64,000 bases of DNA from Pisaster brevispinus. Lineage: Eukaryota > Echinodermata > Asteroidea > Forcipulatida > Asteriidae. Positions 32,697 to 42,850 of this stretch are shown piece after piece. Position numbers and translations under genes: made by a program. Under the pieces are notes generated by a model. That model saw nothing but the letters and a program-made list of their open reading frames with translations. It did no database searches and was not told the origin of the DNA. Position 1 is the stretch's first letter. Every line of letters begins with the position of its first letter. The DNA lies in the NCBI GenBank assembly GCA_023634235.1, contig JAMKCF010000171.1, positions 19,503 to 83,502 on the forward strand. Direction: 5' to 3'.

Positions 32697-32828
32697 CCAC
32701 GCCTACCACCACCTCCTTTGCGGACTGGTTTGGGTTCAGTAACCACAAGGATGTTTTTGGTTTTCTCGAGCTCTCTTCTCCATCTACTCTTTACTTCGCT
32801 GTTCCACTTTTTGTTGACGGGCCATCTG
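32697..32828 (-). pseudogene. CTR9: CTR9 exon (end of the coiled coil) with lesions
   Basis: The minus strand gives RQQKVEQRSKE, then TAG and MEKRARE. In a second frame it gives EKTKNILVVTEPKPVRKGGG. The EKTKNIL motif followed by a Gly/Arg-rich stretch is diagnostic for the region after the CTR9 coiled coil. One stop and one frame shift are visible. The next CTR9 exon upstream that I can identify is as far away as 63061. Confidence 0.75.
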
Positions 32829-33464
32829 GAATCGAGTAATACAAACTACACAAGAAAATGGCATTTATCAAAACAAGCAAAACTGTACAAAGTACAAAAC
32901 AGTGCTACCAAAAGAGGTTAATCGTTAAAGACCAGCTCAAACAAAAAACAGATACAACTCATCTTTGCTGAAATTCATTTAAAATGTTTCCAATCAATAA
33001 GGAAATTGAGTTCACTTGAGATTTAAGATTTTAAATGTAAAAAAAACAACAATAATTTTTGAACACCCTTGTTCTGTGCTTTACTTCAGAAAGATTTGTG
33101 AAAAGCTCTGTTACATCATCACTCCTATTGCGTCATATAAGGACGCTCCATTTTGTATAGCTGCTTTGTTGCAACATGGAGGTATAACAACGCAACATCC
33201 CACACATGACGTCAAGGAGTTGTTATTTTGACGCATGCCATCAGTGGTAGAGGTATAGCTAGTTTTTCAAAACCTTGAGATTGGGGCGTAATATTTTGAT
33301 CAAAAAATATGAAAATTCAGAAGAGTAACGGTATTTTTAAAATTACAATTAAATTATAAACAAACACATTATAAACACATTTTAATAGCATTACCGTTAA
33401 GAATTACTTGCTCGAGTAGCTGTTTAATAATATAAGAACAAAAACAGAATAGTTCATTCGCAGT

Positions 33465-34140
33465 TTGCATGAGCGAATGGCCCTACAACTGCAAGACTGT
33501 CTAGGACATGGTAAGGTCCCATGTTGGATGACTGAGGCAAGAACGGTTCTGATCATGAAGGACATCAAGAAAGGTGCATTAACATTGCTCGTAACTATAG
33601 ACCAATCACGTGCTTACCTGTGATGTATAAACTCTTGACCAGTATGATTGCAGAAGACCTCTATCGTCATATGGATGACCAGCAGTTGTTTCCAGAGAAG
33701 CAGAAAGGCTGAAAGAAGCGGTCCAGAGGTATGAAGGATCAACTTATCAACGATAAGGCTGTACTGAAGGACTGCAGGAGCAGAAAGACGAACTTGGCAA
33801 TGGCGTGGATCGATTACAAGAAGGCGTATGACATGGTATCGCACACGTGGATAATGGAATGCCTGGATATGGTTGGACTGGCTGATGCAGTAAAGCGTCT
33901 TCTAAGTGAGAGCATGAAGACATGGCGAACTAATCTGTTGGCCAAAAATTGCTAGTCTGGGCAAGGTATGCATAAGAAGAGGGATTTTCCAAGGTGACTC
34001 TCTGTCTCCGCTCCTGTTTGTTCTGGCATTGATGCCCCTGTCGATGATTCTGAGGAAGGTGAGTGCAGGTTATGAAATGAAGAAGGACGGATGTAAGATC
34101 AACCATCTGCTTTTTATGGACGATTTGCAAAGAATAAGTG
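33465..34140 (+). pseudogene. Non-LTR reverse transcriptase domain, frameshifted
   Basis: Fragments in shifting frames give ARNYRPITCLPVMYKLLTSM, then a TGA after the EKQKG codons, then [20 protein letters not shown], then GIFQGDSLSPLLFVLALMPL and finally LLFMDDL. These are successive fingers and palm motifs, the last containing the Asp-Asp catalytic pair. At least three frame breaks (about 33575, 33950, 34130) and one stop make it inactive. It leads directly into the open 3' part at 34138. Confidence 0.85.
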
Positions 34141-35547
34141 GAGATCGATTCTTTGGTACAGACTGTCAGGATTTTCAGCGATGACATCGGGATGCAGTTT
34201 GGCCCGGAGAAATGTGCTTCAATGACCATGAAGAGGGGAAAGAGGGTACATTCCGACGGTATTGTTCTGCCAGATGGTGCACAGATGAGGGCTTTGGGTG
34301 AGGAAGAGAGTTATCGGTATCTTGGTGTACTTGAATCGAACCATGTCCTTCACGAGGAATCAAAGGTGAGGTTGAGGACAGAGTACATCAGACAGGTAAA
34401 GAAATGTTTGAAGTCAAAACTGAACAGGGGGAACATGGTTAAGGCAAATAACACATGGGCCGTGTCTTTGATGAGGTATAGTGCGGGTATTGTCGAGTGG
34501 ACTAAGGAAGATCTAGATGTCATGGACAGGAGAATGAGAAAACTGATGACCATGAATGGTATGCTTCATCCGCGGGCGAATGTGAGCAGACTTTATCTTC
34601 CGAGGTCAGAGGGCGATAGGGGGTTGCTAAGTGTGGCAGACAGTGTCAACATCGAGCGCAGGAGCTTACATTGTCATATTAGGAGGACTGAGGAGAACTT
34701 GTTGAAAGTTGCGCAGAAGTACACGAAGGCAGGCGAAGTTGGGCCGAAGGAGTACAAGAGGCAAAGGAAAGAGGAAAGACATCAAGATTGGCGGAACAAA
34801 CCACTTCATGGCCGGTTCTTGAGATGCACTGAAGGCGTTGCCAGCAACAAGTCCTGGAATTGGTTAAAGAGCGTAGAACTTAAGAAGGAAACAGAGGGCT
34901 TGATTACTGCGGCACAAGACCAGTCTCTAAGGACAAATGTAATGAAGGCAAGGATAGAGAAAGCAAACGTCTCTCCTATGTGCAGAATGTGTAATAAGGC
35001 AGAGGAGACTGTATTTCATATTGTCAGTGAATGTAGTATGATGGCCAAGACGGAGTACAAAGGAAGACACGACAATTTGGCCAAATTGATTCACTGGGAT
35101 CTGTGTAAAAAGAATGGTGTCCAAGTGACTGCAAAATGGCACGAGCATGTTCCAGATAAAGTTGTAGAGACCGACCAGGTCAAGATCCTCTGGGACTTTA
35201 ACATTCAGACTGATCATGTTATAGAACATAGGCGTCCGGATGTTGAAGTCTTAGATAAGACGAAGAAGATGTGTCATCTTATTGACATAGCTGTGCCGGG
35301 TGATATAGGGGTCGCTAAGAAGGAGACACAAAAGATCCAAAAGTACAAAGACCTGGCCAGGGAATTTCGTAAGATTTGGCAGGTGAAGGTGAAAGTAGTC
35401 CCTGTGGTGGTTGGAGCACTTGGCACCATTCCGAAAGCACTATGGAAACATCTAGAGGAAATAGGGACAAGTGTGAGGGTAGATCTATTACAGAAGGCGA
35501 CACTTTTGGGAACAGCGAGGATTCTCAGAAAGACCCTTGAGATCTAA
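34138..35547 (+). CDS. Non-LTR retrotransposon 3' ORF with restriction-like endonuclease end
   Basis: This is a 469-codon open frame continuing the reverse transcriptase. It covers the end of the palm/thumb (VQTVRIFSDDIGMQFGPEKC), a thumb-like region, then a zinc knuckle C-x2-C-x8-H-x4-C at about residues 281-299. A PD-type nuclease block follows, with RRPDVEVLDKTKK and HLIDIAVPGD and a downstream Lys-rich Lys-Tyr-Lys-Asp-Leu. This order is that of the restriction-like-endonuclease clades (R2/NeSL/HERO-like). The first residue is not a true start; the frame is the surviving 3' part of a longer protein. No flanking target duplication was recognised. Confidence 0.85.
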   Translation: MEIDSLVQTVRIFSDDIGMQFGPEKCASMTMKRGKRVHSDGIVLPDGAQMRALGEEESYRYLGVLESNHVLHEESKVRLRTEYIRQVKKCLKSKLNRGNMVKANNTWAVSLMRYSAGIVEWTKEDLDVMDRRMRKLMTMNGMLHPRANVSRLYLPRSEGDRGLLSVADSVNIERRSLHCHIRRTEENLLKVAQKYTKAGEVGPKEYKRQRKEERHQDWRNKPLHGRFLRCTEGVASNKSWNWLKSVELKKETEGLITAAQDQSLRTNVMKARIEKANVSPMCRMCNKAEETVFHIVSECSMMAKTEYKGRHDNLAKLIHWDLCKKNGVQVTAKWHEHVPDKVVETDQVKILWDFNIQTDHVIEHRRPDVEVLDKTKKMCHLIDIAVPGDIGVAKKETQKIQKYKDLAREFRKIWQVKVKVVPVVVGALGTIPKALWKHLEEIGTSVRVDLLQKATLLGTARILRKTLEI

Positions 35548-35775
35548 GGCTACGGGACGTAGCCTGACTCGAGGAGTTACCGGCACAAAGGAAAATGTGA
35601 TCTTTCTTTTGCATGCTGTAATAGAATGAAATAATACTAGTCATAACTAGAGATAGCTAGCCCAAGACATGAACTGATCCTTTATTTCGTTTATATGGTG
35701 TAATCTTGTTTGAAATGAATGCTTATTATCAAGAGTGATCATCCCATTGTATATAGTTTAACAAGTTCGAATCTT
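35548..35775 (+). other. Likely 3' untranslated tail of the retrotransposon
   Basis: The stop TAA is followed by a short GCTACGGGACGTAGC hairpin and then an AT-rich stretch. There is no poly(A). I take this as the element's 3' region, but its end cannot be fixed. Confidence 0.4.
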
Positions 35776-35781
35776 GTTTAA

Positions 35782-36418
35782 GACCGGAAGTAAAGGTTAA
35801 CATGGGGTCACGGTAACTCAAGTTCAATCTCCTATGCTCAAGGGCTTTTTAACTGAAAAGAAAATGAAAATCGGGTGTTTAGTTCTTGAGATATGGACCC
35901 ACTTCCGGTTGACCCCAAAGTAAAGGTCAACACGGGGTCACGATTTCCCAAGGCTTATATCCAATGCCCAAAGAGTCTATAATTGAAAAAAGTTTGAAAA
36001 TCGGTTGTGTAGTTCTTTAGATATAGTCCCACTTCCGGTTGACCCCAAAGTAAAAGTCAACACGGGGTCACGATTTCCCAAGGTTAATACCAATGCCCAA
36101 AGAGTCTAGAACTGAAAAAAGTTTGAAAATCTGTTGTGTAGTTCTTGAGATATGGTCCCACTTCTGGTTGACCCCGAAGTAAAGGTCAACATGGGGTCAC
36201 AGTTTCCCAAGGCAAATCTCCAATGCCCATGGAGTCTATAACTGAAAAAAAATTGAAAATCGGTTGTGTAGTTCTTTAGATATGGTCCCACTTCCGGTTG
36301 ACCCCGAAGTATAGGTCAACATGGGGTCACAGTTACCCAAAGATAATTACAAATGCCCAAGGAGTCTATAACTGAAAAAAGTTTGAAAATCGGCAGTGTA
36401 CTTCTTGAGATATGGTGC
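35782..36418. repeat. Tandem array, about 130-bp unit, five copies
   Basis: The landmark ACTTCCGGTT (one copy ACTTCTGGTT) recurs at 35901, 36031, 36160 and 36290, giving spacings of 129-130 bp. Each unit also has GGTCAACAYGGGGTCAC, GCCCAAAGAGTCTA and GTAGTTCTTKAGATATGG. The array is about 5 units long and lies just after the retrotransposon. It has no coding potential that looks real. Confidence 0.85.
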
Positions 36419-36419
36419 T

Positions 36420-37289
36420 GCAAAGATTAACTAGTTAAATATTCAAATGAATCAATTAAGAATTTTTATAAACATTTACATTAAATTAGAGTTAAGCTTA
36501 TGTTCTAAATCGTCGAGCGCCCCGGGCAACAGAATCACGACGTACATGTACACATATCCATGCACAAGCCACCGTTTCAATACGCTATAGATCGATCTTT
36601 TTGTATACATAATGTGCAGCGACTGGTACCCAGAAGTCGGCTATTTCGTTACGGCATTTCGCGTGCATTTTTCTCTGTGTCGCAGGGCATCCTGACTACA
36701 TTTTTATGAACGGAACCTTGTCTCCAAGACTCAATAATATGGCTAGCCATTGGTGTCCGATTTGTCACTGAGTCGTTATTTATCGTGGAAATTTTTCTAC
36801 TTTGATTAGTTTTAATGACTCTTATTAAAAGCAATTAACTTTTCAAAACAGTTTATATAATTTAGGAAACTTATTCGTAATTTTAATTGAAAATATCGTG
36901 TTTTTGACTGTCAAAACATTTGCACTTTCAGCGCCTTGTGTTTTGTACACAGAACAAAAACGCGCCAACAAATGACGTCATGATGACATGACGGAGAATG
37001 TTAGGCCAGAATGAACATCTACAATACAAGACAAGTCCATAACCGAAAAAAAATTGGGATCGGATGTTTAATTCTTGAGATATGATTCGAACAATATTGC
37101 CTAATTAAATATTCATACGGCTGTCACGTGAATAATTAATTAAGAATGTTAATCTAAATAATTCTGAAAATTAAGTTAGGCCATAAGCTTTAACATGGTA
37201 TATGATTTGTCTCTGTCTGATAATTCTAATTTGACATATGACAATTTGAAAAGTCAAGTGTTAAGTCAATACGATTTTGAGGAAAGAAA

Positions 37290-37290
<1 letters not shown>
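36420..37290. other. AT-rich stretch without a gene
   Basis: I see no conserved exons. The short piece at 37040-37085 repeats CGGATGTTTAATTCTTGAGATATG, a diverged relative of the neighbouring 130-bp unit. Confidence 0.4.
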
Positions 37291-37332
<42 letters not shown>

Positions 37333-37382
37333 TAAAAATCTCGACGATTACAATAGCTGTTCCGACTGAAGTTCGGAACAGC
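37290..37382. repeat. AAT microsatellite and a short hairpin
   Basis: A run of about twelve AAT units is followed by the stem-loop AGCTGTTCCGA, loop, TCGGAACAGCT at about 37352-37382. A transcription terminator is unlikely in this setting. The hairpin may be a repeat end. Confidence 0.6.
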
Positions 37383-37839
37383 TAATAATAACACAGCATT
37401 TGTATGGCACACTTTCTCTGTGAAACATTCAAAGAATTCTCAGATGTGCTCATAGGCCAATCTGAAAAGATGTGTTTTAAGAGATTGTTGGAAGTTGGAA
37501 ATGTCATGTGTGTCTCTTAGATATTTAGGCAGAGAGTTCCAGAGGCGGGGGGCGGGGGGCAATGTTAGAAAAGACCCTCTCACCATAAGTGGCAAGGGGA
37601 GTCCGGGGAACAAACAGCATGCTGCCCGATGACCTCAGACCTGGCACTGACATGCTGGTGCTGAAGCATGCTCTGAAGGTAGGGAGGGGGCTGAACCATG
37701 AAGTGCTTTGAATGTCAGGAGGTTGTATGCGGGTCTTATATAAAGCTTTACCACACCTGAGGGTGTTTCAAAGCTTGTCCTTTTTTTTTGCTACAAGGTT
37801 TGCGGAGCTATATTCCAAACATAAAACCCACTAATATTT

Positions 37840-37985
37840 ACATAGCACCATGTAACGGTTTAAAAGGTGGCGCAACCTGCAGCCAAACATACCCCCGAAA
37901 ACACCAGGGTAAACCTTTTCTCTTAATGATAAGTGTACTGGGTTCTTTTACACGCATTACACAACACACTGGAAGATGGGTATGA
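37840..37985 (-). mobile_element. SINE core fragment, minus orientation
   Basis: Complement of the SINE body at 11700-11900: it contains AAGTGTACTGGGTTC, TTTTACACGCATTACACAAC and GGTGTTTTCGG-like parts in reverse. The head is missing. Confidence 0.65.
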
Positions 37986-38113
37986 GTGCGGTGGGCCACA
38001 AATTGATTAAATTATTTTTTTCTACAAGTCTGTGATACAATGACTTTGCCCCCGCTGAAAACAGTGGCCTTCAAAGATGTACACCCCCCAAAAAAAACAA
38101 AACCCTGACTTAC

Positions 38114-38319
38114 CAACTGGTTGAACATAAAGCTTGGGCTTGCCAGGGATATTGAAGTTGATGACATTGTCCAGCATTGGAATGTCTATACCACGGGCAG
38201 CCACGTCTGTCACCAGCATGACTTTGGTCTTCTTGCGAGTAAGCCACGTTGATTGTTCTTGCCGCATGATCCAGGTCACTGTAGGTGTATGTGCAGTTAA
38301 TACCAGCCATTGTAAGGAT
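38114..38319 (-). pseudogene. DDX54: DDX54 exon: helicase lobe 2, motifs V-VI, frameshift
   Basis: DDX54/Dbp10 is a nucleolar DEAD-box RNA helicase for large ribosomal subunit maturation, also a nuclear receptor corepressor in animals. The exon starts in phase 0 with [20 protein letters not shown], then RTINVA. After a shift it reads [20 protein letters not shown] and [20 protein letters not shown]. Motif V ([11 protein letters not shown]) is intact. Two or five bases are missing after the NVA codons. The usual His-Arg at the start of motif VI is Gln-Pro. The next exon, completing motif VI, is not found. Confidence 0.85.
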
Positions 38320-38629
38320 CTGAGGGGAAAAATGACAGGAATTTATTTTTTTTTATGAAAAATTTCTTTGGAACTGGACCAAAAAGCGACCAGCGCGAAT
38401 CAGTATTCATAAATACCTTGGAGAGTTTATTCATTCCGATTGGTCAAGATGTGATCACGTGCTAGTTTCACCGCTCTTAAATCACCATTGAATTTGTAGT
38501 AGGAAATGTTTAAGACCAGTTGGATGACACAAAAATAGTGGGGGACAAACTTTTCAGGATGCTGCTTCCCACCTGTGCTCAGACCTTCAGGAACATAATC
38601 AGTGGCCGATTGTTTAAGAGGAGGAAGGG

Positions 38630-39020
38630 GGACAGGAGAAGGAGGCGCTAACCGTGGTGTTTCTGATCAGCAGAGTGTGGATGGGTTCGAGTCCTGGTCC
38701 TGACATTTGTGTTCTGAAACAAGACACTTGACCACTGTTGCGGCGTCCTTTAGGATGGGACGTAAAGCCGTTGGTCCCGTGTGTTGTGTAATGCAAGTAA
38801 AAGAACACAGTGCACTTCTCGAAAAGAGAAGGGGTTCGCCCCGGTGTTCCTGGTTTGATTGGCTACATATTGCGCCACAGCACCTTGTAAACCATTACAC
38901 GGTGCTATGTAAAAGAGTAGGTCTCATACTTCAGAAACGTAGCTACACGTACCTTGCAGGAAAATACGGAATGTTGAAGTGCCTTAAGCGTCACTGAGTG
39001 ACTGATGTAAGAAGCCACTA
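38630..39020 (+). mobile_element. SINE copy, plus orientation
   Basis: This is close to the 11575-11990 SINE: TCCTGACATTTGTG, GATGGGACGTAAAGCCGTTG, GTGTGTTGTGTAATGC and the tail GCGTCACTGAGTGACTGA. The tRNA-like head is shortened. It lies in a DDX54 intron. Confidence 0.75.
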
Positions 39021-39164
39021 CTGTTATTAATAAATATGCCTAATTTTCTAGAAGTTCTCTAAAAACAAAAACGGCAAACAACTGTCTCTACACACTGTGG
39101 TTTTCCAACTTTTTTGCACCATTTTTATTCAGGTTCCCATTTACACATCTGGGCTAAGAGAAGC

Positions 39165-39265
39165 AACTATGGTTAAGTACCTTGCTTAAGGACACAAGTG
39201 CCATGACTGGGAATCAAACCCACACTCTGACAACCCCAGAACTGCTCTAGAGCCCTCGGTCAAGA
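39165..39265 (-). mobile_element. SINE head fragment, minus orientation
   Basis: The complement shows a GTGTGGGTTTGATTCCCAGTC box B-like part followed by GTCCTTAAGCAAGG, as at the head-to-core junction of the main SINE. It is truncated. Confidence 0.55.
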
Positions 39266-39352
39266 CAAGCCACTACCGATAGAGGGAGGGCTAGTTTGAC
39301 CTCGCAGTGCTCATATTTCATTCAGTGTTTGCAGTGTACAGTGATTCCTCAC

Positions 39353-39483
39353 CTCTTTCACATATTCCACATGGTGTTTGGTTGCCATGAAGACGACGGT
39401 CAGATCGTCTGGTTTGACCACCTCCCGTAGAAGGTACAGCAGGGTGGCTATCTTATCAGACTGTCTCAGAAGAAGAAGGAGCT
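39353..39483 (-). pseudogene. DDX54: DDX54 exon: start of helicase lobe 2, 1-bp deletion
   Basis: From acceptor CTTTCAG it reads Ser-Ser-Phe-Phe, then a shift, then RQSDKIATLLYLLREVVKPD and DLTVVFMATKHHVEYVKE up to donor GTGAGG. TVVFMATKHH is the DDX54 form of motif IV. The end phase joins cleanly to the exon at 38319. One base is missing within a run of TTC triplets near 39470, a place prone to slippage or miscalling. Confidence 0.85.
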
Positions 39484-39519
39484 CTGAAAGGATCAAATGA
39501 GGTCATGTTAATGAGCGGC

Positions 39520-39790
39520 ATGGGTGGCTAGTGCGGAGAGCGCTCGCCTCTCACCAGTGTGGCCCTGGTTTGATTACAGGCTAAGGCCATATATGACTGG
39601 AGTTGTGCGATGGTTCTCTCCTATGACACCAAGGGTTTTTCTCTGGGCCCAGTTTTCTTCCTTCCAGAAAATTCTAACACTTTCAATCTCTGGCTGTGCT
39701 TCCTGGTCATTTTATAGGTCCATGTAGCAGGCTGCCAAAGGGTGCATATGCGTACCTGGGGCTCGAACACGTTGTAGACGCGTCTTTCAC
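39520..39790 (+). mobile_element. Second SINE type
   Basis: The tRNA-like head (GTGGCTAGTGCGGAGAGCGC ... CCTGGTTTGATTACAGG) differs from the main SINE. It is followed by TGGTTCTCTCCTATGACACC and GGGTTTTTCTCTGGG. A minus-strand relative is at 63600-63720. Confidence 0.55.
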
Positions 39791-39848
39791 AAATCAGCTT
39801 ATCAGCTGCGAGTGAAGATGATTAGCCCCCCAAATTAGTATAACATGT

Positions 39849-40201
39849 TGTAATAGACCTTATACATATGACGTTATTTGAGTGGGGCCCCTCACCTACA
39901 TGTAGAGGTCAAAAGCACGTTGCTCATTGGCCAGTCATGTGTGCCGCACGTACAAATCTGTACATTTTCCATTGTTTCATCATCGGCTTACCGCTAAGAA
40001 GGCGGCTGGATGACGTCAATTCATAAGAGCCCAATTTCATAAAACTTGTAATGTAAAAACTTCCCAAGCACAAAAAAATAATGCTTAGCAAAAACTGGTT
40101 ACAAGCAAAAATTCCATAAAGTTTATATTGTTTTGACTGGTGCCCCACTCATTTTTTGCTAAGCATAGAAAGTTGCTATATGAAATTGGGCCAAGGTCTT
40201 T
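39849..40201. mobile_element. MITE M4 split by an M1 insertion
   Basis: The left part begins TAATAGACCTTATACATATG, and the right end resumes as AAGGTCTTTAA after the M1 element at 40026-40193. The intact relative at 45826-45992 has ends TAATAGACCT and AGGTCTATTA. M1 is therefore the younger insertion. Confidence 0.6.
40026..40193. mobile_element. MITE M1 nested in M4
   Basis: Its ends are GCCCAATTTCATA and TATGAAATTGGGCC, with TTGCTAAGCA-like inner motifs. It is close in layout to 191-354. Confidence 0.7.
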
Positions 40202-40439
40202 AAAGAAGAAGTTCAAGATTCGAGGTTCATTTATTTGAAACCATGCCAGAAACAACGAGGACTACACCTTTTAAAAATACTGCAACTGGGTTTTTCAATG
40301 TGACATCCTGTGTTGAATGCATCTACTCAGTACACATTCAACCCTCTTACTGTTTGACCATTTATCATCATTATCCACTATAGTTTGGAATGATAGATGC
40401 AGCAAGCCTGCCTGTAATATGTCTGATATCATGTGATGA

Positions 40440-40485
40440 AAGCAAACACAGAACACAGAACACAGAACACAGAACACAGTCAACC
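40440..40485. repeat. Octamer microsatellite
   Basis: ACAGAACAC-type 8-bp units are repeated about four to five times between two inverted copies of a TGTTTGACCATTT-like sequence. It is a simple repeat. Confidence 0.75.
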
Positions 40486-40868
40486 CTTCTACTCTTGGAC
40501 CATTTAATACCATCCGCTGTAGTTTTGAATGATAGATATGTCAGCCTGCAATATGAAATCATGTGGTACACAAATGTACACAGTTGGTTCAGTGCAGAGG
40601 TGTGCCACCGTACACTACATAACCCAAGCAGTTGAATGGTTGTAAAATGGTCAGTAAGCTTGCTAAAAATGATACCAACAGAGGAAGAACAAACAGTCGT
40701 GTTAGTGCAAAAACTAAAAGAGCATTTACGTTATACGTGAGTTTGAATTGTCAAAACGTTGTACCTTGCTTAAAGTAACCCAAATGTACACACAATACAA
40801 GTACACACTAAGATATAACGATTTTTGCACTGAGCACTTTTGCCCCAAGACATAAATGATTTTCATAC

Positions 40869-40959
40869 CTTGAGTTGATCTGACATCTTCGTCTCCATGT
40901 CAAGCCGTATGAGGGTTGGGTCGTTCAGTCCAGTCTTGGCAAACTCAACAAAACTTTTG
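40869..40959 (-). CDS. DDX54: DDX54 exon after motif III
   Basis: It encodes KSFVEFAKTGLNDPTLIRLD then METKMSDQLK up to donor GTATGA. This corresponds to the segment that follows the SAT motif and links the two helicase lobes in DDX54. The frame is open. It joins the Ser-Ser-Phe-Phe start of the 39483 exon, as expected. The exon that should precede it, carrying the Ser-Ala-Thr motif, was not found. Confidence 0.85.
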
Positions 40960-41204
40960 CTGATTTTCTTTATAATGAAAACCTACTACACACTGAAGGT
41001 AAAATGTCATCCATTGTGGTTTGGAATGATAAATAAACTACACCAGCCTGAATTATGATATCATGCAATGAATGGTTGTACAGTACACAGTCAACCCTCC
41101 TACTGTCTGACCATTTTGATACCATCCACTGCGGTTTGGAAAGATAGATGCACTACATGTATGCCAGCCTCCAGCATGATATCATGTGATGAACTCATTT
41201 ACAA

Positions 41205-41460
41205 TAATTTGGGGCTGAACAAAGACAAATTGACTAGGGGCTCAGGCCTTGAACCTGTGACCTCTGAATTAATGTGTCGGCGCTCGACCAACTGAGCTAC
41301 GTAGCCCTGATATTGGTGGTCTCCCTATTTTGACAATATCTTTGTTCAGGGGTGCCAGTCAGAGGCCATTCAACCTGTAACTGCCGTAAAGCCAGGGATC
41401 ACACCCAGATTTCAATACAACCTTGGAAGCTGCAGGAGAGGGATCACCTTAAGGGGATGA
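41205..41460 (-). mobile_element. tRNA-like SINE with long leader, copy 1
   Basis: The minus strand has TAGCTCAGTTGGTCGAGCGC as a box A region and GGTTCAAGGCC as a box B region. They are followed by TTTGTCTTTGTTCAGCCCC. The upstream part (41330-41460) contains TTAAGGTGATCCC and a TGGCACCCCTGAAC block shared with 42530-42665. It lies in the gap where DDX54 lobe 1 exons are expected. Confidence 0.65.
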
Positions 41461-41842
41461 CTAACCTTTCTCTGGATTGGTGTTGGAATCTTGTAACCTT
41501 TCTTCATAATTCCGTTAAACACTGGATTACTTAAACCTACAAAGACACAGATCAGCTCAAACAATTAATATTTGACCTCTTATCACAAAATGTGGATAAG
41601 ACCCTAACTGAATAGGTTGCTACAGCTACGGCTGCGACTGTTGCTAAGGATTCAACATCATCACAGTACAAATACAGTGACAGTTTTTTTTTGTAAATTT
41701 CTAAGCAAATAGACACTGTGTTCAGCTGAAAATTTCACATGTAACTTTTATTGTATCTTTTGTTAAAATGTTGCCTGTAAATTAGCATTACGATGACAAA
41801 AACCAATCAGCGACCCTACATTTAAAGAAAGAAATGTCTCAC

Positions 41843-41969
41843 CCATCGACTGGAAACCTCCAGACTTCTTCTTCTTCCTGTTCATCTGTTTAACAAGTTC
41901 TCTTGTATCGGGCTCTGCATCTGAAGTGTAACCGTCTAGCTTGGGAAAACCAATGGACACTCTTCCAGG
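41843..41969 (-). CDS. DDX54: DDX54 exon 2 (N-terminal linker)
   Basis: Intact 127-bp exon, phase 0 at its start and one base into a Gly codon at its end (donor GTGAGA). It reads [20 protein letters not shown], then [20 protein letters not shown] and SMG. The GYTSDxEPDT and [12 protein letters not shown] motifs are characteristic of DDX54 just before the Q motif. Its acceptor is preceded by an unbroken tract of more than ten C residues, an extreme polypyrimidine tract. Confidence 0.92.
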
Positions 41970-41990
41970 CTGGGGGGGGGGGGGGGGTAA
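41970..41990. repeat. Homopolymer C/G tract at a splice acceptor
   Basis: About fifteen G residues on the plus strand (C on the coding strand) sit immediately before the AG of DDX54 exon 2. Similar runs occur near 43120, 45750, 47120, 47257 and 63570. Confidence 0.8.
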
Positions 41991-42414
41991 GAACAAGAAT
42001 TTGAATTCTTTACTGTTGACTAGTGTTGTACACAATTATGATATTTTGAGTTTCACTGAAAAACTAAATAGTTTGTACATAGAACATGCTGTCCATTGGC
42101 AGTTTTTCAATTATTGTAACTTCGGTAAACTGTGTATGTATCAGCAGCAACTTGTATGACATGAACATGTATGATGTACATGTACTGTAGCCAAACTTGT
42201 TGGACTGTTGTTATGGCTCTCTCTTAACTTTGGTATTATCATAGTCACCATTACGACTATGAGTATGACAAGACCTATGTTAAAAAGAGCCATAACACTC
42301 TTGGAAACCAGTCATCTCGCCCCCCAGAAAAGTCGGCCACTAGAAAGTCGCCCCCTAGCAAAGTCGTAAAATGATAGAGTCGCCCACCGAAAAAGTCGCC
42401 CCCTACTTTATTGG

Positions 42415-42665
42415 GGTAATTTGGGTTTGAACAAAGAAAAATTGACTGGAGCGGGACTTGAACCAACGACCTCCGGATTAACTACCGGCACTCTACCAAC
42501 TGAGCTATCCAGTCATATGTTGGCGGTCTCCCTATAAGTCAATATCTTTGTTCGGGGGTGCCAGTCAGAAGCCATTCAACTGTTAGCTGCCGTGCAGCCA
42601 GGGATCACACTCAAGTTTACGATACAACCTGGGAAGCGGCACCCATGATGGGATCACCTTAAGGG
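42415..42665 (-). mobile_element. tRNA-like SINE with long leader, copy 2
   Basis: The minus strand reads GACTGGATAGCTCAGTTGGT through GGTTCAAGTCCCGCTCCAGT, followed by CAATTTTTCTTTGTTC. This is nearly a complete tRNA cloverleaf. The upstream leader to 42665 holds TTAAGGTGATCCC. The leader and several copies identify it as a SINE rather than a tRNA gene. Confidence 0.7.
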
Positions 42666-42767
42666 GATGCGACTTTTTAATAATAAATATCAAGTAATAA
42701 GCCACAATGTTTTGGGGTGATAGGAAATGTGTATTTACTTTATTTACTTCTTTTGTTGTTTTCAGTC

Positions 42768-42850
42768 ATCTTTCCAAGGAGTCCTGAAAGTACTTGTTGC
42801 CAGAACTAAGGGCCTTTGCTTTTGCATCCCCAAATTTTGTGTGATTGGCA
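42768..42850 (-). repeat. Fragment shared with 56890-56985
   Basis: The minus strand carries TTGGGGATGCAAAAGCAAAG ... GGCAACAAGTACTTTCAGGA, also present on the plus strand at 56890-56985. The shared peptide FGDAKAKAL-GNKYFQD-LER could be an exon of an unknown gene, or part of a repeat. Only two copies are seen. Confidence 0.4.

Noticed and set aside
35315..35503. Minus-strand frames inside the retrotransposon ORF
   Set aside because: They are antisense shadows of the 469-codon frame.
37350..37385. Rho-independent-terminator-like hairpin
   Set aside because: The stem is good but there is no T tract, and the setting is eukaryotic intergenic DNA next to a microsatellite.
40000..40560. CRISPR-like array from short direct repeats near 40.4 kb
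   Set aside because: The repeats are contiguous 8-bp units without spacers, in a clearly eukaryotic context.
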